Source: SCN-70-22 sp046327755 (lineage in GTDB: Bacteria; Gemmatimonadota; Gemmatimonadetes; Gemmatimonadales; Gemmatimonadaceae). Taken from it: DNA of 64,000 nt. Location: the NCBI GenBank assembly GCA_046327755.1, contig JAXLXW010000005.1:186001-250000 (forward strand), written 5' to 3'. How positions within the stretch are numbered: position 1 is the stretch's first letter; every line of letters starts with the position of its first letter. Positions 1-8,337 of this stretch are shown piece by piece. Both the position numbers and the translations under genes were made by a program. Below the pieces are notes generated by a model. It was not told where the DNA came from, made no database searches, and saw nothing but the letters and a program-made list of their open reading frames with translations.

Positions 1-105
1 ATCCAGATGGACGGCTTCAAGACCCTCGCCGAGGGGCAGATGGTCGAGTTCGAAGTCGAGAGCGGTGCCAAGGGACTCCACGCGAGCAGCGTTACCCGAG
101 CGTAA
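1..105 (+). CDS. Cold-shock protein (CspA family), C-terminal part
   Basis: The frame is open from the window edge to a TAA at 103-105 and gives the last 34 residues of a small protein. It reads IQMDGFKTLAEGQMVEF and then EVESGAKGLHASSVT, the typical last two strands of a cold-shock domain (GFKTL-EGQ-V-FEV---KG--A--V). Family members are single-stranded nucleic-acid binding OB-fold proteins of about 67 residues that act as RNA chaperones. The RNP motifs lie outside the window. A strong hairpin follows 50 bp downstream, so this is probably a monocistronic gene or the end of a unit. Confidence 0.85.
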   Translation: MQMDGFKTLAEGQMVEFEVESGAKGLHASSVTRA

Positions 106-157
106 GGACGTCACGCACCCCTAGCGCGCCTCCCTCGCGCGCTCGCTCCTCCCATGC

Positions 158-195
158 ACAAGGCCGCCTGCGTTCGAACGGACGGGCGGCCTTGT
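158..195 (+). terminator. Strong hairpin after the cold-shock gene
   Basis: Perfect 11-bp arms ACAAGGCCGCC (158-168) and GGCGGCCTTGT (185-195) enclose a 16-base loop. There is no clear T-run after it on the plus strand. It fits an intrinsic or hairpin-assisted terminator that isolates the cold-shock gene from polA. Confidence 0.65.
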
Positions 196-363
196 CGCAT
201 CTCGCCGCCTGACTGCCGAGCTTCGCTCCCGCGGCCCCCCTCGTAGCTCCCCGCAGCGCGGTCGGGCAGCGAATGACGGCGCGCGGCGCTAGAGTTGTGC
301 GTGCCTTGTGCAGGGGATCCGTCGCACGGCCCCGCTGAACCTCACCTCCTTTCCCCTGGTCGC

Positions 364-3270
364 GTGCCGCCCGTCACTCCGCCGACCTCACCGACGCTCT
401 TCCTGATCGATGGGTATGCGCTGATCTATCGCGCCTTCTTCGCCCTGCTCTCGCGTCCGTTGACGACAGCACGTGGCGAGAACACCTCCGCGGCGTGGGG
501 GGTGGTCAACTTCCTGCAGCGACTCGTCGCCAAGCACCGTCCCGAGTACATCGGATGGGTGCACGACTCTGGGCGGTCGTTCCGGCACGAGATGTATCCG
601 GCCTACAAGGCGACACGTGAGAAGCTGACGGAGGAGCTGCAGGCCGACTTCGACACCGGGGTGGAGCGCATCAAGGAATTGCTGGAGGCGTTTCGGGTTC
701 CGGTGCTCGCCGTGAACGGCTACGAAGCGGACGACGTCATCGGGACGCTGGCAGCGCAGGGGGCGGCGCAGGGCGTCAACGTCGTCATCGTCTCGGGCGA
801 CAAGGACTTCCAGCAGCTCGTTAGGCCCGGGGTGTGGCTCCTCAACCCGGGGCGCGGCGGTCCGGCATCGGTGGATGAGCAGTGGGTGGGGATGGAGAAC
901 GCCGACGAACGTCTGGGTGTGGCGCCGCAGTTCGTGATCGACTACCTCGCCTTGGTGGGCGACACGTCGGACAACGTGCCCGGGGTTCCGGGGATCGGCG
1001 AGAAGACCGCGAAGGAGTTGGTGGAGGCTTTCGGGCACCTGGAGTCGATCCTCGAGCACGCGGCGGAGGTGACCAAGAAGCGGCCGCGCGAGGCGCTGCT
1101 GGCCAACAGCGAACAGGCGCTCCTGTCGAAGGATCTCGTCACGATTCGCGACACGGTCCCGATCACGCTCGACCTTCCGGCGTTGCAGCGACGTACGTCC
1201 GATACGTCGCGACTGCGGCAGCTCTACAACGAGCTGGAGTTCACCTCGCTGCTGAAGGACCTCGAGGGTGAGGTTCCCGCCGAGCGCGCGAAGGCCGCTC
1301 GTCAGGTGCAATACTCGGTGGTCGACACCACGGAGGCGCTGGCGTCGCTGGTGTCGACGCTTCGCGAGGCGAAGCGCTTCGCCTTCGACACCGAGACGGT
1401 CGCCGAACCGGGGAGCCCGACCAAGGTGGATCCACTGCGGTCGCGTCTGGTCTCCATTTCCATCGCGACGGGTGCGGGCGTGGGGTACTACCTCCCGTTT
1501 GCACACCGGGAGTGGGTGCCGGAGCAAGGAGCGCTCGCCCTCGATCTTGGCGGAGAGGCTACGGCCGGTGGCAAGGGGAAGGGGGCCGGCGCCAGTGCGC
1601 GCGGACCAGACGGTGACAGCATTGCAGCGCGCGCCCTCGCGGGCGGCCCGACCCCGGTGCAGAACCTCCCGCCGCTCCTGAGCGACGAGTTGCGCGACTT
1701 CCGCGCGGTACTGGAGGATCCGGCGATCGCCAAGGTGGGGCAGAACGCCAAGTTTGACCTGCTGGTGTTGCGCACCGCGGGGGTGACCGTGCGCGGGATC
1801 GATTTCGACACGATGCTGGCCAGCTACGTGCTCGATCCCGGGCGTCGGTCGCACTCGCTCGACCTGCTGGCGTCCGAGTTCCTTGATCACACGATGATCT
1901 CGTATGAGGCGCTGTGCGGGAAGGGGAAGCAGGAGCTCCCGTTCGACGTGGTCCCGATCGAGTGCGCGCGTGACTACTCGTGTGAGGATGCCGACGTGAC
2001 GTGGCAGCTGCACGAGCTGTTCGCCCCTCAGCTGGAGCATATGGGGATGAAGCCGCTCTTCCACGAGATCGAGATGCCGCTCGTGGCGGTGCTGGCCGAC
2101 ATGGAGCTGGCGGGCGTCTCCATCGACGTCGCCTGGTTCCACTCCCTGAAGACCCGCTTCGCGCGCGAGCGCGAGCGCGTGGAACAGGAGATCTATGTCG
2201 AGGCAGGTGAGCAGTTCAACATCAACTCCAACCCGCAGCTGCGCGCCATCCTGTTCGAGAAATTGCAGCTGCCGGTCAAGAAGAAGACGGCGACCGGTCC
2301 CTCGACCGACGCGAGCGTCCTGCAGGAGCTGGCCGATGAGGGGCATACGCTCCCCACGCTGCTGATGGAGTATCGTGAGCTGGCCAAGCTCGAGTCGACG
2401 TACCTGGATACGCTGCCCGCACTCATCCACCCGCGCGACGGGCGGCTGCACACATCATTCAACCAGACGGTGGCGGCGACCGGGCGGCTCTCGTCGAGCG
2501 ATCCGAACCTGCAGAACATCCCGATTCGCCGGGAACTGGGGCGCGACATCCGGCGCGGCTTCGTGCCGCAGGCGGGTTGGAAGTTCGTTGGCGCCGACTA
2601 CTCGCAGATCGAGTTGCGGCTGCTGGCGCACCTGTCGCACGACCCGGCGTTCGTGCAGGCCTTCCAGTCGGGCGGTGACATCCACAAGGAGACTGCCGCC
2701 ATCATCTTCGGTGTCCCGTTAGGCGAGGTGACGTCCGAGATGCGAGCCCGCGCCAAGACGATCAACTTCGCGACCATCTACGGGCAGGGGGCGCACGCGC
2801 TGTCGCGCCAGCTCAAGATCGCCAACGCCGAGGCAAAGGCGTTCATCGCGACGTACTTCGAACGCTTCCGCGGCGTGCGCGAGTACCTGGACCGCATGGT
2901 GGACACGGCGAAGACCAACGGGTACGTGGAGACCATCTTCCACCGGCGCCGCTACATCCCCGAACTCAAGGACCGCAACTTCAACATTCGCGCGTTTGGG
3001 GAGCGCGTCGCCACCAACGCCCCCATCCAGGGATCCGCTGCTGACCTGATCAAGATCGCCATGATCCGGATCCACGAGGCGTTGCAGTCCTCGGGGCTGC
3101 AGGCGCGCATGCTGTTGCAGGTGCATGACGAACTGGTCTTCGAGTGCCCAACCGCAGAGGTGGAGGCGCTCACCGCCCTCGTGCGCGACCGGATGGAGTC
3201 GGCGGCCCAGCTCGACGTCCCGCTGCTGGTCGAGGTGGGGGTCGGCGACAACTGGCTGGACACCAAATAG
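364..3270 (+). CDS. polA: DNA polymerase I
   Basis: This is a full family A polymerase of about 968 residues used for Okazaki-fragment maturation and repair synthesis. The N-terminal 5'-3' exonuclease runs over residues 10-300 (FLIDGYALIYRAFFAL at the start, then a GDTSDNVPGVPGIGEKTA helix-hairpin-helix). The 3'-5' proofreading domain appears intact: DTET near 341, GQNAKFDLL, and the YSCED motif. The polymerase domain has motif A (GADYSQIELR, near 743), motif B (RAKTINFATIYG, near 796) and motif C (QVHDELVF, near 918). A Gly/Lys-rich insertion of about 40 residues lies in the proofreading domain near residue 400. The start is uncertain: GTG at 364 begins close to the conserved domain, while TTG at 295 would add 23 unconserved residues. 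Neither has a good ribosome site. Confidence 0.95.
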   Translation: MPPVTPPTSPTLFLIDGYALIYRAFFALLSRPLTTARGENTSAAWGVVNFLQRLVAKHRPEYIGWVHDSGRSFRHEMYPAYKATREKLTEELQADFDTGVERIKELLEAFRVPVLAVNGYEADDVIGTLAAQGAAQGVNVVIVSGDKDFQQLVRPGVWLLNPGRGGPASVDEQWVGMENADERLGVAPQFVIDYLALVGDTSDNVPGVPGIGEKTAKELVEAFGHLESILEHAAEVTKKRPREALLANSEQALLSKDLVTIRDTVPITLDLPALQRRTSDTSRLRQLYNELEFTSLLKDLEGEVPAERAKAARQVQYSVVDTTEALASLVSTLREAKRFAFDTETVAEPGSPTKVDPLRSRLVSISIATGAGVGYYLPFAHREWVPEQGALALDLGGEATAGGKGKGAGASARGPDGDSIAARALAGGPTPVQNLPPLLSDELRDFRAVLEDPAIAKVGQNAKFDLLVLRTAGVTVRGIDFDTMLASYVLDPGRRSHSLDLLASEFLDHTMISYEALCGKGKQELPFDVVPIECARDYSCEDADVTWQLHELFAPQLEHMGMKPLFHEIEMPLVAVLADMELAGVSIDVAWFHSLKTRFARERERVEQEIYVEAGEQFNINSNPQLRAILFEKLQLPVKKKTATGPSTDASVLQELADEGHTLPTLLMEYRELAKLESTYLDTLPALIHPRDGRLHTSFNQTVAATGRLSSSDPNLQNIPIRRELGRDIRRGFVPQAGWKFVGADYSQIELRLLAHLSHDPAFVQAFQSGGDIHKETAAIIFGVPLGEVTSEMRARAKTINFATIYGQGAHALSRQLKIANAEAKAFIATYFERFRGVREYLDRMVDTAKTNGYVETIFHRRRYIPELKDRNFNIRAFGERVATNAPIQGSAADLIKIAMIRIHEALQSSGLQARMLLQVHDELVFECPTAEVEALTALVRDRMESAAQLDVPLLVEVGVGDNWLDTK

Positions 3271-3340
3271 GAGCGACCTGGCGCACGGACGCGGCTTGCA
3301 TCCTGCCCGAGTTGCGGCGAAACGACGGACCGGCGCGTTG

Positions 3341-3356
3341 TGTGCGTGACGTCACA
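3341..3356 (+). promoter_or_regulatory. CRP/FNR-like operator upstream of the pilin gene
   Basis: The sequence TGTGC-GTGACG-TCACA differs by one base from the CRP consensus TGTGA-N6-TCACA, and its centre is the perfect 10-bp palindrome GTGACGTCAC (3346-3355). It lies 158 bp upstream of the pilin ATG. No regulator gene of this family is in the window, so the assignment rests on the sequence alone and chance is possible. Confidence 0.3.
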
Positions 3357-3390
3357 AGGGGTTCGTAAGTCCATGTAGTGCAACCCCTTG
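3355..3390 (+). terminator. Hairpin between polA and the pilin gene
   Basis: Perfect 9-bp arms CAAGGGGTT (3355-3363) and AACCCCTTG (3382-3390) enclose an 18-base loop, 85 bp after the polA stop. It could end polA transcription or form part of the pilin 5' leader. There is only a short GGTTCT after it, so a classical intrinsic terminator is not certain. Its left arm overlaps the end of the CRP-like palindrome. Confidence 0.45.
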
Positions 3391-3513
3391 GTTCTGGCGG
3401 ACCGGCGCGGCCCCGGCATTGCCTTGTCAGCGGCCAGTCCTCCCCCGCCCGGGGGCCCGATTCACGGCACGCACGCCAGCCTGCACGCCCGCTCGACGAT
3501 TCAGGTGCGCCCT

Positions 3514-3930
3514 ATGCGCCACACACACTCGCTCTCCGCCGTTGCGCGACGCCGCTCGCGTCGAGGTTTCACGCTCATCGAGCTCCTGATCGTCGTCGTG
3601 ATCATCGGGGTGCTCGCGGCGATCGCTGTCCCCAAGTTCCAGAACACCAAGGGGAAAGCCAACCTCGCTGCGCTCAAGTCGGACCTGCGCAACCTCGCGA
3701 CCGCTGAAGAGGCGTACTTCTACCAGAACGGAACGTACACCTCCAACCTGGTCGCGCTGAACCTCCTACCCTCGCCAGGGGTGACGTTCACGTTCGGCTC
3801 GGTTACCGGCGGGGGCTGGTCCGCGAAGGTCACCCACCCGCAGGCCTACCCGATCGAATGCGGGCTGTTCATGGGGGGCGTCCCCGCCTTCTCGCCGGCC
3901 ATCGTGGAAGGTGTGATCAACTGCCAGTAA
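3514..3930 (+). CDS. Type IV pilin-like / type II secretion pseudopilin
   Basis: A 138-residue protein with a class III signal: a basic leader ending RRSRRG, then the cleavage site G|FTLIELLIVVVIIGVLA with Glu at position +5 of the mature protein. The rest of the N-terminal helix is hydrophobic, followed by KFQNTKGKANLAALKSDL and a short globular domain with two Cys near the C-terminus (IECGLF and the final NCQ). The ATG at 3514 is chosen because it gives a normal short leader and has AGGTG six bases upstream; the frame extends further upstream without similarity. A prepilin peptidase and the assembly ATPase are not in the window, so whether it builds a pilus or a secretion pseudopilus is open. 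A strong hairpin follows. Confidence 0.9.
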   Translation: MRHTHSLSAVARRRSRRGFTLIELLIVVVIIGVLAAIAVPKFQNTKGKANLAALKSDLRNLATAEEAYFYQNGTYTSNLVALNLLPSPGVTFTFGSVTGGGWSAKVTHPQAYPIECGLFMGGVPAFSPAIVEGVINCQ

Positions 3931-3956
3931 CGTCCCGCTCGACGTCGCTGCATCCG

Positions 3957-3993
3957 AACGCCGGTCGCCTCCCGCTGGGGAGGGGCCGGCGTT
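3957..3993 (+). terminator. Terminator hairpin after the pilin gene
   Basis: Perfect outer arms AACGCCGG (3957-3964) and CCGGCGTT (3986-3993) enclose an inner stem CCTCCC/GGGAGG. It begins 27 bp after the pilin stop. No long T-run follows on the plus strand. Confidence 0.65.
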
Positions 3994-4012
3994 CTGATTA
4001 TCGTTGGCACGG

Positions 4013-4417
4013 ATGCCGTCCGCCGACCTCGATTCCGACCTTCCTCCCCCCGACGCCGAGCGGCGAGCGCCGCCCAGCGCGCCCGTGACCGCCCGTGGTG
4101 CCATGCAGCATGTGCGCGTGGTGGCCGACGCGGTGGAGTTGACTTACGTGGAGTTTGAGTATCGGCGCGACGGGATGATCCATGCGATGGAGGGCGGGCT
4201 TTGGATGCATCGCCACGTGTGGAGGGGGCGCCCGATGGCGCACCTCGTCTCAACCGATCGCAACCTGCTCCTCGCCTACGGCGCCGCGGTCGGGCTGCCA
4301 GCGGAGCGTCTGCAGTTCAAGCCGCTCAAGGATCCTCGCACCACCGAGCGGCGAGAGGCCTGGCACTGGGATCTCGTGGGGCGCTTTCTCCCGCCGCCAC
4401 CGGCTGTCGACGACTAG
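4013..4417 (+). CDS. Small protein of unknown function (weakly DUF4031-like)
   Basis: A 134-residue soluble protein with no signal peptide. The C-terminal half contains HLVSTDRNLLLAYGAAVGLP, then LQFKPLKDP and HWDL, which resembles the DUF4031 pattern (His/Ser start, 'LhafAa-lGL', then H-Y/W-D-L). The similarity is from memory of the pattern and is weak. The first 30 residues are Pro/Asp/Arg-rich and probably disordered. ATG 4013 is preferred over TTG 4004. It is transcribed toward the acyltransferase gene, whose stop is only 29 bp away on the other strand. No function can be given. Confidence 0.6.
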   Translation: MPSADLDSDLPPPDAERRAPPSAPVTARGAMQHVRVVADAVELTYVEFEYRRDGMIHAMEGGLWMHRHVWRGRPMAHLVSTDRNLLLAYGAAVGLPAERLQFKPLKDPRTTERREAWHWDLVGRFLPPPPAVDD

Positions 4418-4446
4418 GATTCCCGACAGTCCTGCCTCGACGCGGG

Positions 4447-5802
4447 CTATCGCAGCGCGGCGTCCAGACGGCGAGCCTCGGCGCGCAGGTCGCTCGCCTC
4501 GCGCAGCAGCACGCCCCGTAGCGCGCGGTCGCCGCGCAACGTCACGTAGGCACCGGCCCGTCGTCGTGCGCGCCGCAGTCGGTCGCTCAGCCAGAAGTCG
4601 AGTGACGCTGCCGGCGGGAGCGAGATCAGGTAGGCGAGCGCCCACCACGCGCCGTGGTGATGTCCGATGAAGAGCGCGACGAGCAGGTAGAACGCGATCA
4701 CCAGGACCAGCCCCGCCACCAACGTGTGCATGGCCGGCTCGTCCGGATTCCTCGACGAAACCCTGCCGACCCAGCGGGCGATGGTGATGGGGATCCAGTG
4801 GTTGATGCGCCCCCACAACGCCACCGGCGCCGCGGTGATCGCAATCGCGCCCTCACGCAGGGCGAACCAGCTTCCCGCGACGAGCGATATCGACATCCAC
4901 AAGTCGTTGACCGGGATCTCCGCGGCACGCATGCGGGCGCGAAAGGCGTCCAGCCGAGTGAGGAAGGCGTCAGCCTGCGCCACCGTCTCGCCGGGGGCGG
5001 CGGGGAGGAGCTGACGTGCCGCCTCGAGTCGCTTCGCGATGCGCACGGCGTCCGAGAGCGGGGCGTCCGGCGCATGCAGCGGTCGCACGCGATCGAGCAA
5101 CTGGTTGAGGAGTGCTGAGACTTCGAGCACCTGACCGGCGGCGTCGTGATCCCGGAAGTTGAGCGTCACGCGTCGCAGCCCCTCGTCGATGCGCGCGGTA
5201 AGTGTCCCCACGTCGTGCGGTGTTGGGGCAACAAGGTCGTCGGATCTCACCGGCATCCCGACCTGAATGGCGACGCGTGTTCGCGGGGCTCCCTTCCGTT
5301 CGAACGTGAGCCCGACCGGGATGATCGGAACGGGGGCGAGGCCACGCTCTGCACGAGCGAGGAGTGCGAGCCGCGCGCATCCGGTCTTGAGCGGTGCGAG
5401 TTCGGGCTCGCTATGGCTCTTTCCCTCGGGGAAGATGAGGACGACTTCGCCGGCGGCGAGCGCGTCGAGAATGGCGGCGAACGATTCGGCGTTACGCCCT
5501 TCGGCCACCACACCGTCACCGCGCTGGCGCTCGTCGCTGACTCGACGGAGCGGAATGATTCCCACCGCGCGAACGAGCATGCGTGTGATGGGATGCTCGA
5601 GCAGCGTTGCTTTCGCCGTCAGCCGCACCGGGCGCGCAAGGGCGGTCCCGATGAGGAGGGCGTCGACCAGGGCATTCCAGTGGTTGGCAGCGACGATTGC
5701 CGCCCCCGTCGATGGAATGCGCTCGATCCCCTCCACTTCGATGCGCCGGTAGTACCAGCGCACCGCGATCGCCGCGAGGGCACGCAGGAAGCGGTAGAGC
5801 AT
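4447..5802 (-). CDS. PlsC-type acyltransferase with C-terminal membrane extension
   Basis: A 451-residue glycerolipid acyltransferase, expected to move acyl chains onto glycerol-3-phosphate or lysophosphatidate at the inner membrane. Residues 30-220 carry the family motifs: NHWNALVD (the NHxNxxVD variant of the HX4D box), GIIPLRR, FPEGKSHSEPEL and PVGLTF. The C-terminal half has a pair of hydrophobic segments (HTLVAGLVLVIAFYLLVALF) followed by a basic helix, which is longer than in simple PlsC proteins of about 250 residues. ATG 5802 directly precedes MLYRFLRALAAIAVRWYYRR and is preferred to longer frames. It lies 34 bp behind the MFS gene on the same strand and is probably co-transcribed with it. 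Confidence 0.88.
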   Translation of the reverse strand: MLYRFLRALAAIAVRWYYRRIEVEGIERIPSTGAAIVAANHWNALVDALLIGTALARPVRLTAKATLLEHPITRMLVRAVGIIPLRRVSDERQRGDGVVAEGRNAESFAAILDALAAGEVVLIFPEGKSHSEPELAPLKTGCARLALLARAERGLAPVPIIPVGLTFERKGAPRTRVAIQVGMPVRSDDLVAPTPHDVGTLTARIDEGLRRVTLNFRDHDAAGQVLEVSALLNQLLDRVRPLHAPDAPLSDAVRIAKRLEAARQLLPAAPGETVAQADAFLTRLDAFRARMRAAEIPVNDLWMSISLVAGSWFALREGAIAITAAPVALWGRINHWIPITIARWVGRVSSRNPDEPAMHTLVAGLVLVIAFYLLVALFIGHHHGAWWALAYLISLPPAASLDFWLSDRLRRARRRAGAYVTLRGDRALRGVLLREASDLRAEARRLDAALR

Positions 5803-5836
5803 CCGGGTGTTCGTTAGGCGTCGCGGGGCGGCATCG

Positions 5837-7249
5837 TCAGGCGGTGCCGTTGGGGCGCACGAGGTCACGCTCGGCGTCGCGCGCCATCTGGCGCCCCTCG
5901 GCCACATTGACGCGGGCGAGGATGGCCGCGCCCACTGCGAAGAAGATGATGACGCCGAGGATCGCGTTGCGGCTGCTCCCTGTCATCGCGATCGTGATCG
6001 AGAACAGGAGCGGCCCGAATATCGACGAGAACTTCTCGAAGACGGAGTAGAAGCCGAAGAACTCCCCCGACTTGTGCGCCGGAATCAGCGACGCGAAGAG
6101 CGAACGGGAGAGCGCCTGCGTGCCACCCTGCACCATCCCCACCAGGAAGGCGAGCAGGTAGAAGTCCTGTGCCGTCTTCATGAAGTACCCGGTCACGCTG
6201 ATGGCAGCGTAGGCCAGGAGCCCGAGGAAGACCGACGGCTTCGCCCCGATGCGATCGGCGAGCATCCCGAAGAGGAAGGCGAAGGGAATGCCGACGAACT
6301 GGACGATGAGGATGGCGACCGTGAGGGCACTCGACGGGATCTTCAACTCGGTGCCGTACGCCGTGGCCATGCGAATGATCGTCTGGATCCCGTCGTTGTA
6401 GATCAGGAAGGCCAGCAGCATAAGGAAGGCGTGCTTGAAGGTGCGCAGCTCGCGCACGGTCTCGCCCATCCGGCGAAATGGCGTGACGAAGAGATTGATC
6501 CCGGTGCTGGCTTCGTCGGGCTCCATGGTGCGCGCCGGCTCGCGCACGCGGCGCAGGATCGGGAGCGAGAAGACGAGCCACCACACCGCCACGGAGACGA
6601 AGGCGAGTCGAGCCGGGAGTGTCTTCTGCTCGGGCGTCGCCCCGTCGCCGTGCGGGAGACCGAAGGCCTGCGGGGCCAGGATCCAGGCGAGGTTGAGGGC
6701 GAGGAGCACGCCTCCCCCCACGTAGCCTAACGCGTATCCCGCGCTCGAGACGCGGTCCATCTCGTCCGGGCGGCACAGGTGCGGGAGGAGCGCCTCGTAG
6801 AAGACGACGCTCGCCGTGGCTCCGACGGTTGCGAGGATGTAGAGCGTGGAGGCGAGGATGTAGTCGCCGCGCTGGATGAAGTACATCCCGCCGCACGCTG
6901 CCACGCCGAGCAGCATGAAGATGGCGAGCATGCGTTTCTTGGCGGCTGCCACATCGGAGATGGCACCCAGCACTGGCGACGCGATGGCGACCAGGATCGA
7001 GGCGATGGTGTTGGCGTTTGCCCAGGCTTGCGTGCCGCGACTGCCCGGGAGGTCTGCCGCGGCGACGGACACGAAGTAGATCTGGAAGACGGCCACCTGG
7101 ATGGTGGTCTGGAACGACGACACGGCCCAATCGTACATGGCCCACGCCCGCAGGTCGGGGCGGTCGAGTCCCACCTTGGCGAGCAGCGAACGCCTGCCCG
7201 GGGGCAATGGACTGGCGGGCGCGGCGACGGTGGTGTCGTCTGGCGTCAT
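5837..7249 (-). CDS. MFS transporter, Atg22/UMF1-like
   Basis: A 470-residue protein with about 12 hydrophobic segments. The start MTPDD is followed by DLRAWAMYDWAVSSFQTTIQVAVF, the signature opening of the Atg22/UMF1 branch of the major facilitator superfamily. The loop PVLGAISDVAAAKKRML is the A-like motif between TM2 and TM3, and GMLADRIGAKPSV repeats it in the second half. Substrates of bacterial members are unknown; the yeast relative exports amino acids from the vacuole. ATG 7249 is chosen because the conserved region starts soon after it. The unknown lipoprotein gene starts 89 bp away on the other strand, so the gap holds two divergent promoters. Confidence 0.88.
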   Translation of the reverse strand: MTPDDTTVAAPASPLPPGRRSLLAKVGLDRPDLRAWAMYDWAVSSFQTTIQVAVFQIYFVSVAAADLPGSRGTQAWANANTIASILVAIASPVLGAISDVAAAKKRMLAIFMLLGVAACGGMYFIQRGDYILASTLYILATVGATASVVFYEALLPHLCRPDEMDRVSSAGYALGYVGGGVLLALNLAWILAPQAFGLPHGDGATPEQKTLPARLAFVSVAVWWLVFSLPILRRVREPARTMEPDEASTGINLFVTPFRRMGETVRELRTFKHAFLMLLAFLIYNDGIQTIIRMATAYGTELKIPSSALTVAILIVQFVGIPFAFLFGMLADRIGAKPSVFLGLLAYAAISVTGYFMKTAQDFYLLAFLVGMVQGGTQALSRSLFASLIPAHKSGEFFGFYSVFEKFSSIFGPLLFSITIAMTGSSRNAILGVIIFFAVGAAILARVNVAEGRQMARDAERDLVRPNGTA

Positions 7250-7338
7250 GGCGTGAGGGGGATGGCAGTTCTGAGCCGCGCGCGTGAATCCGGGCGCACT
7301 TGGTTGACGCGCCTCCGGCACCGCACAGATTTCGCTGC

Positions 7339-8337
7339 ATGGTGCGTCGCCTGGGGCGGAGCGTGACACGGCGGCAGCGTGCGACGGCGAGTTGCGCGCT
7401 GCTGCGCGCCTCTCTTGGTGCGCTGTCGTTGCTGCTGTTCGTCGCGTGCGACAAGCCTGCGCCGACGCCGGGCAACGATACGGCGACGGTGCCCCCCCCG
7501 CCACCTCAGGCCGGCGTCACGCCGACACCATCGGCCGACGCGCCGTGGGACTCGGCGGGCGGGGCGGTCTTCCTTGCCATCGGCCCCAACGCCACGACCG
7601 CCGCCGTCATCTTCCCGGGATTGGCCAGCGACGCTGACGTGGAGTCGACCACGCTGGACGCCCGCCCGTACCAGGGCAGTGCCTTCGACCTCGTGGCGAA
7701 CGGCCGCGTGGTGAGCCAGGCAACGGTGGCGAGCGTCGTTCCGCTCGATGCGCCGGAAGAGTGCTCGGGGTGGCCGCTCGTGCAGCTGTCGGATGTTGGC
7801 GCGGATACGGCGTCGCGCTCCTGGGTGGTCGGCTTCCAGCGCGGGCGCATGCTCCCGATCGCCTACGATTCGATCGCGGCGCTCCCCTCCGCCGACTCGT
7901 CGCGCCTTGCGATGGAGGTGGCGCGCCTTGCCTCTGGCTTGCCCAACGACACCGTCTCGTCGCTTCGCGGCATCCCCTATCAGGTCCGGCGCGCCTATCG
8001 CTTTGTCCTGGCGCCCGGAGTGGAGGGACTGGTCGCCGAGGTGCTGCGCACCCTCAACCAGGAAGCGAATCCCACGCAGGAGCATCTCCTGGTGGTGGCG
8101 GAACGCGATAGCCTGAGTCGCGGGCGGTGGGACGTCTCGTACAGTGAGCGTGCAGCTGGCGGGGAGGAGTTGCTCGAGTCGAGCGAGCTGCTCGCGATCG
8201 GGCGCTACGCGCCAACGCGCGACGCCGTGGTCCTGCTGGCGCGCTATGTCGGGGATGGGGTGGTGTACGCCCTGCTCGAACGCACAGGTTCGCGCCGCTG
8301 GCGCCTGCGCTGGACCAGTCCGTACGTCGGTTGCTAG
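7339..8337 (+). CDS. Lipoprotein of unknown function
   Basis: A 332-residue protein with a basic N-terminus, a hydrophobic core and the lipobox LLFVAC, so it is likely to be lipidated and anchored in the envelope. A Pro/Thr-rich linker (about residues 45-75) follows and then a mixed alpha/beta region without a motif I recognise. Only a few Cys occur later (EECSGW and the C-terminal GC). ATG 7339 gives a normal signal peptide; a TTG at 7300 would extend it. Its TAG stop shares a CTAG palindrome with the stop of the convergent phosphoesterase gene. Confidence 0.75.
   Translation: MVRRLGRSVTRRQRATASCALLRASLGALSLLLFVACDKPAPTPGNDTATVPPPPPQAGVTPTPSADAPWDSAGGAVFLAIGPNATTAAVIFPGLASDADVESTTLDARPYQGSAFDLVANGRVVSQATVASVVPLDAPEECSGWPLVQLSDVGADTASRSWVVGFQRGRMLPIAYDSIAALPSADSSRLAMEVARLASGLPNDTVSSLRGIPYQVRRAYRFVLAPGVEGLVAEVLRTLNQEANPTQEHLLVVAERDSLSRGRWDVSYSERAAGGEELLESSELLAIGRYAPTRDAVVLLARYVGDGVVYALLERTGSRRWRLRWTSPYVGC

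Noticed and set aside
388..2451. Long minus-strand frame (687 codons) opposite polA
   Set aside because: It is a shadow of polA from GC-rich codon use, rich in Arg/His/Gln with no motif. Many similar long frames occur opposite other strong genes (for example 21723-23834, 34476-35387).
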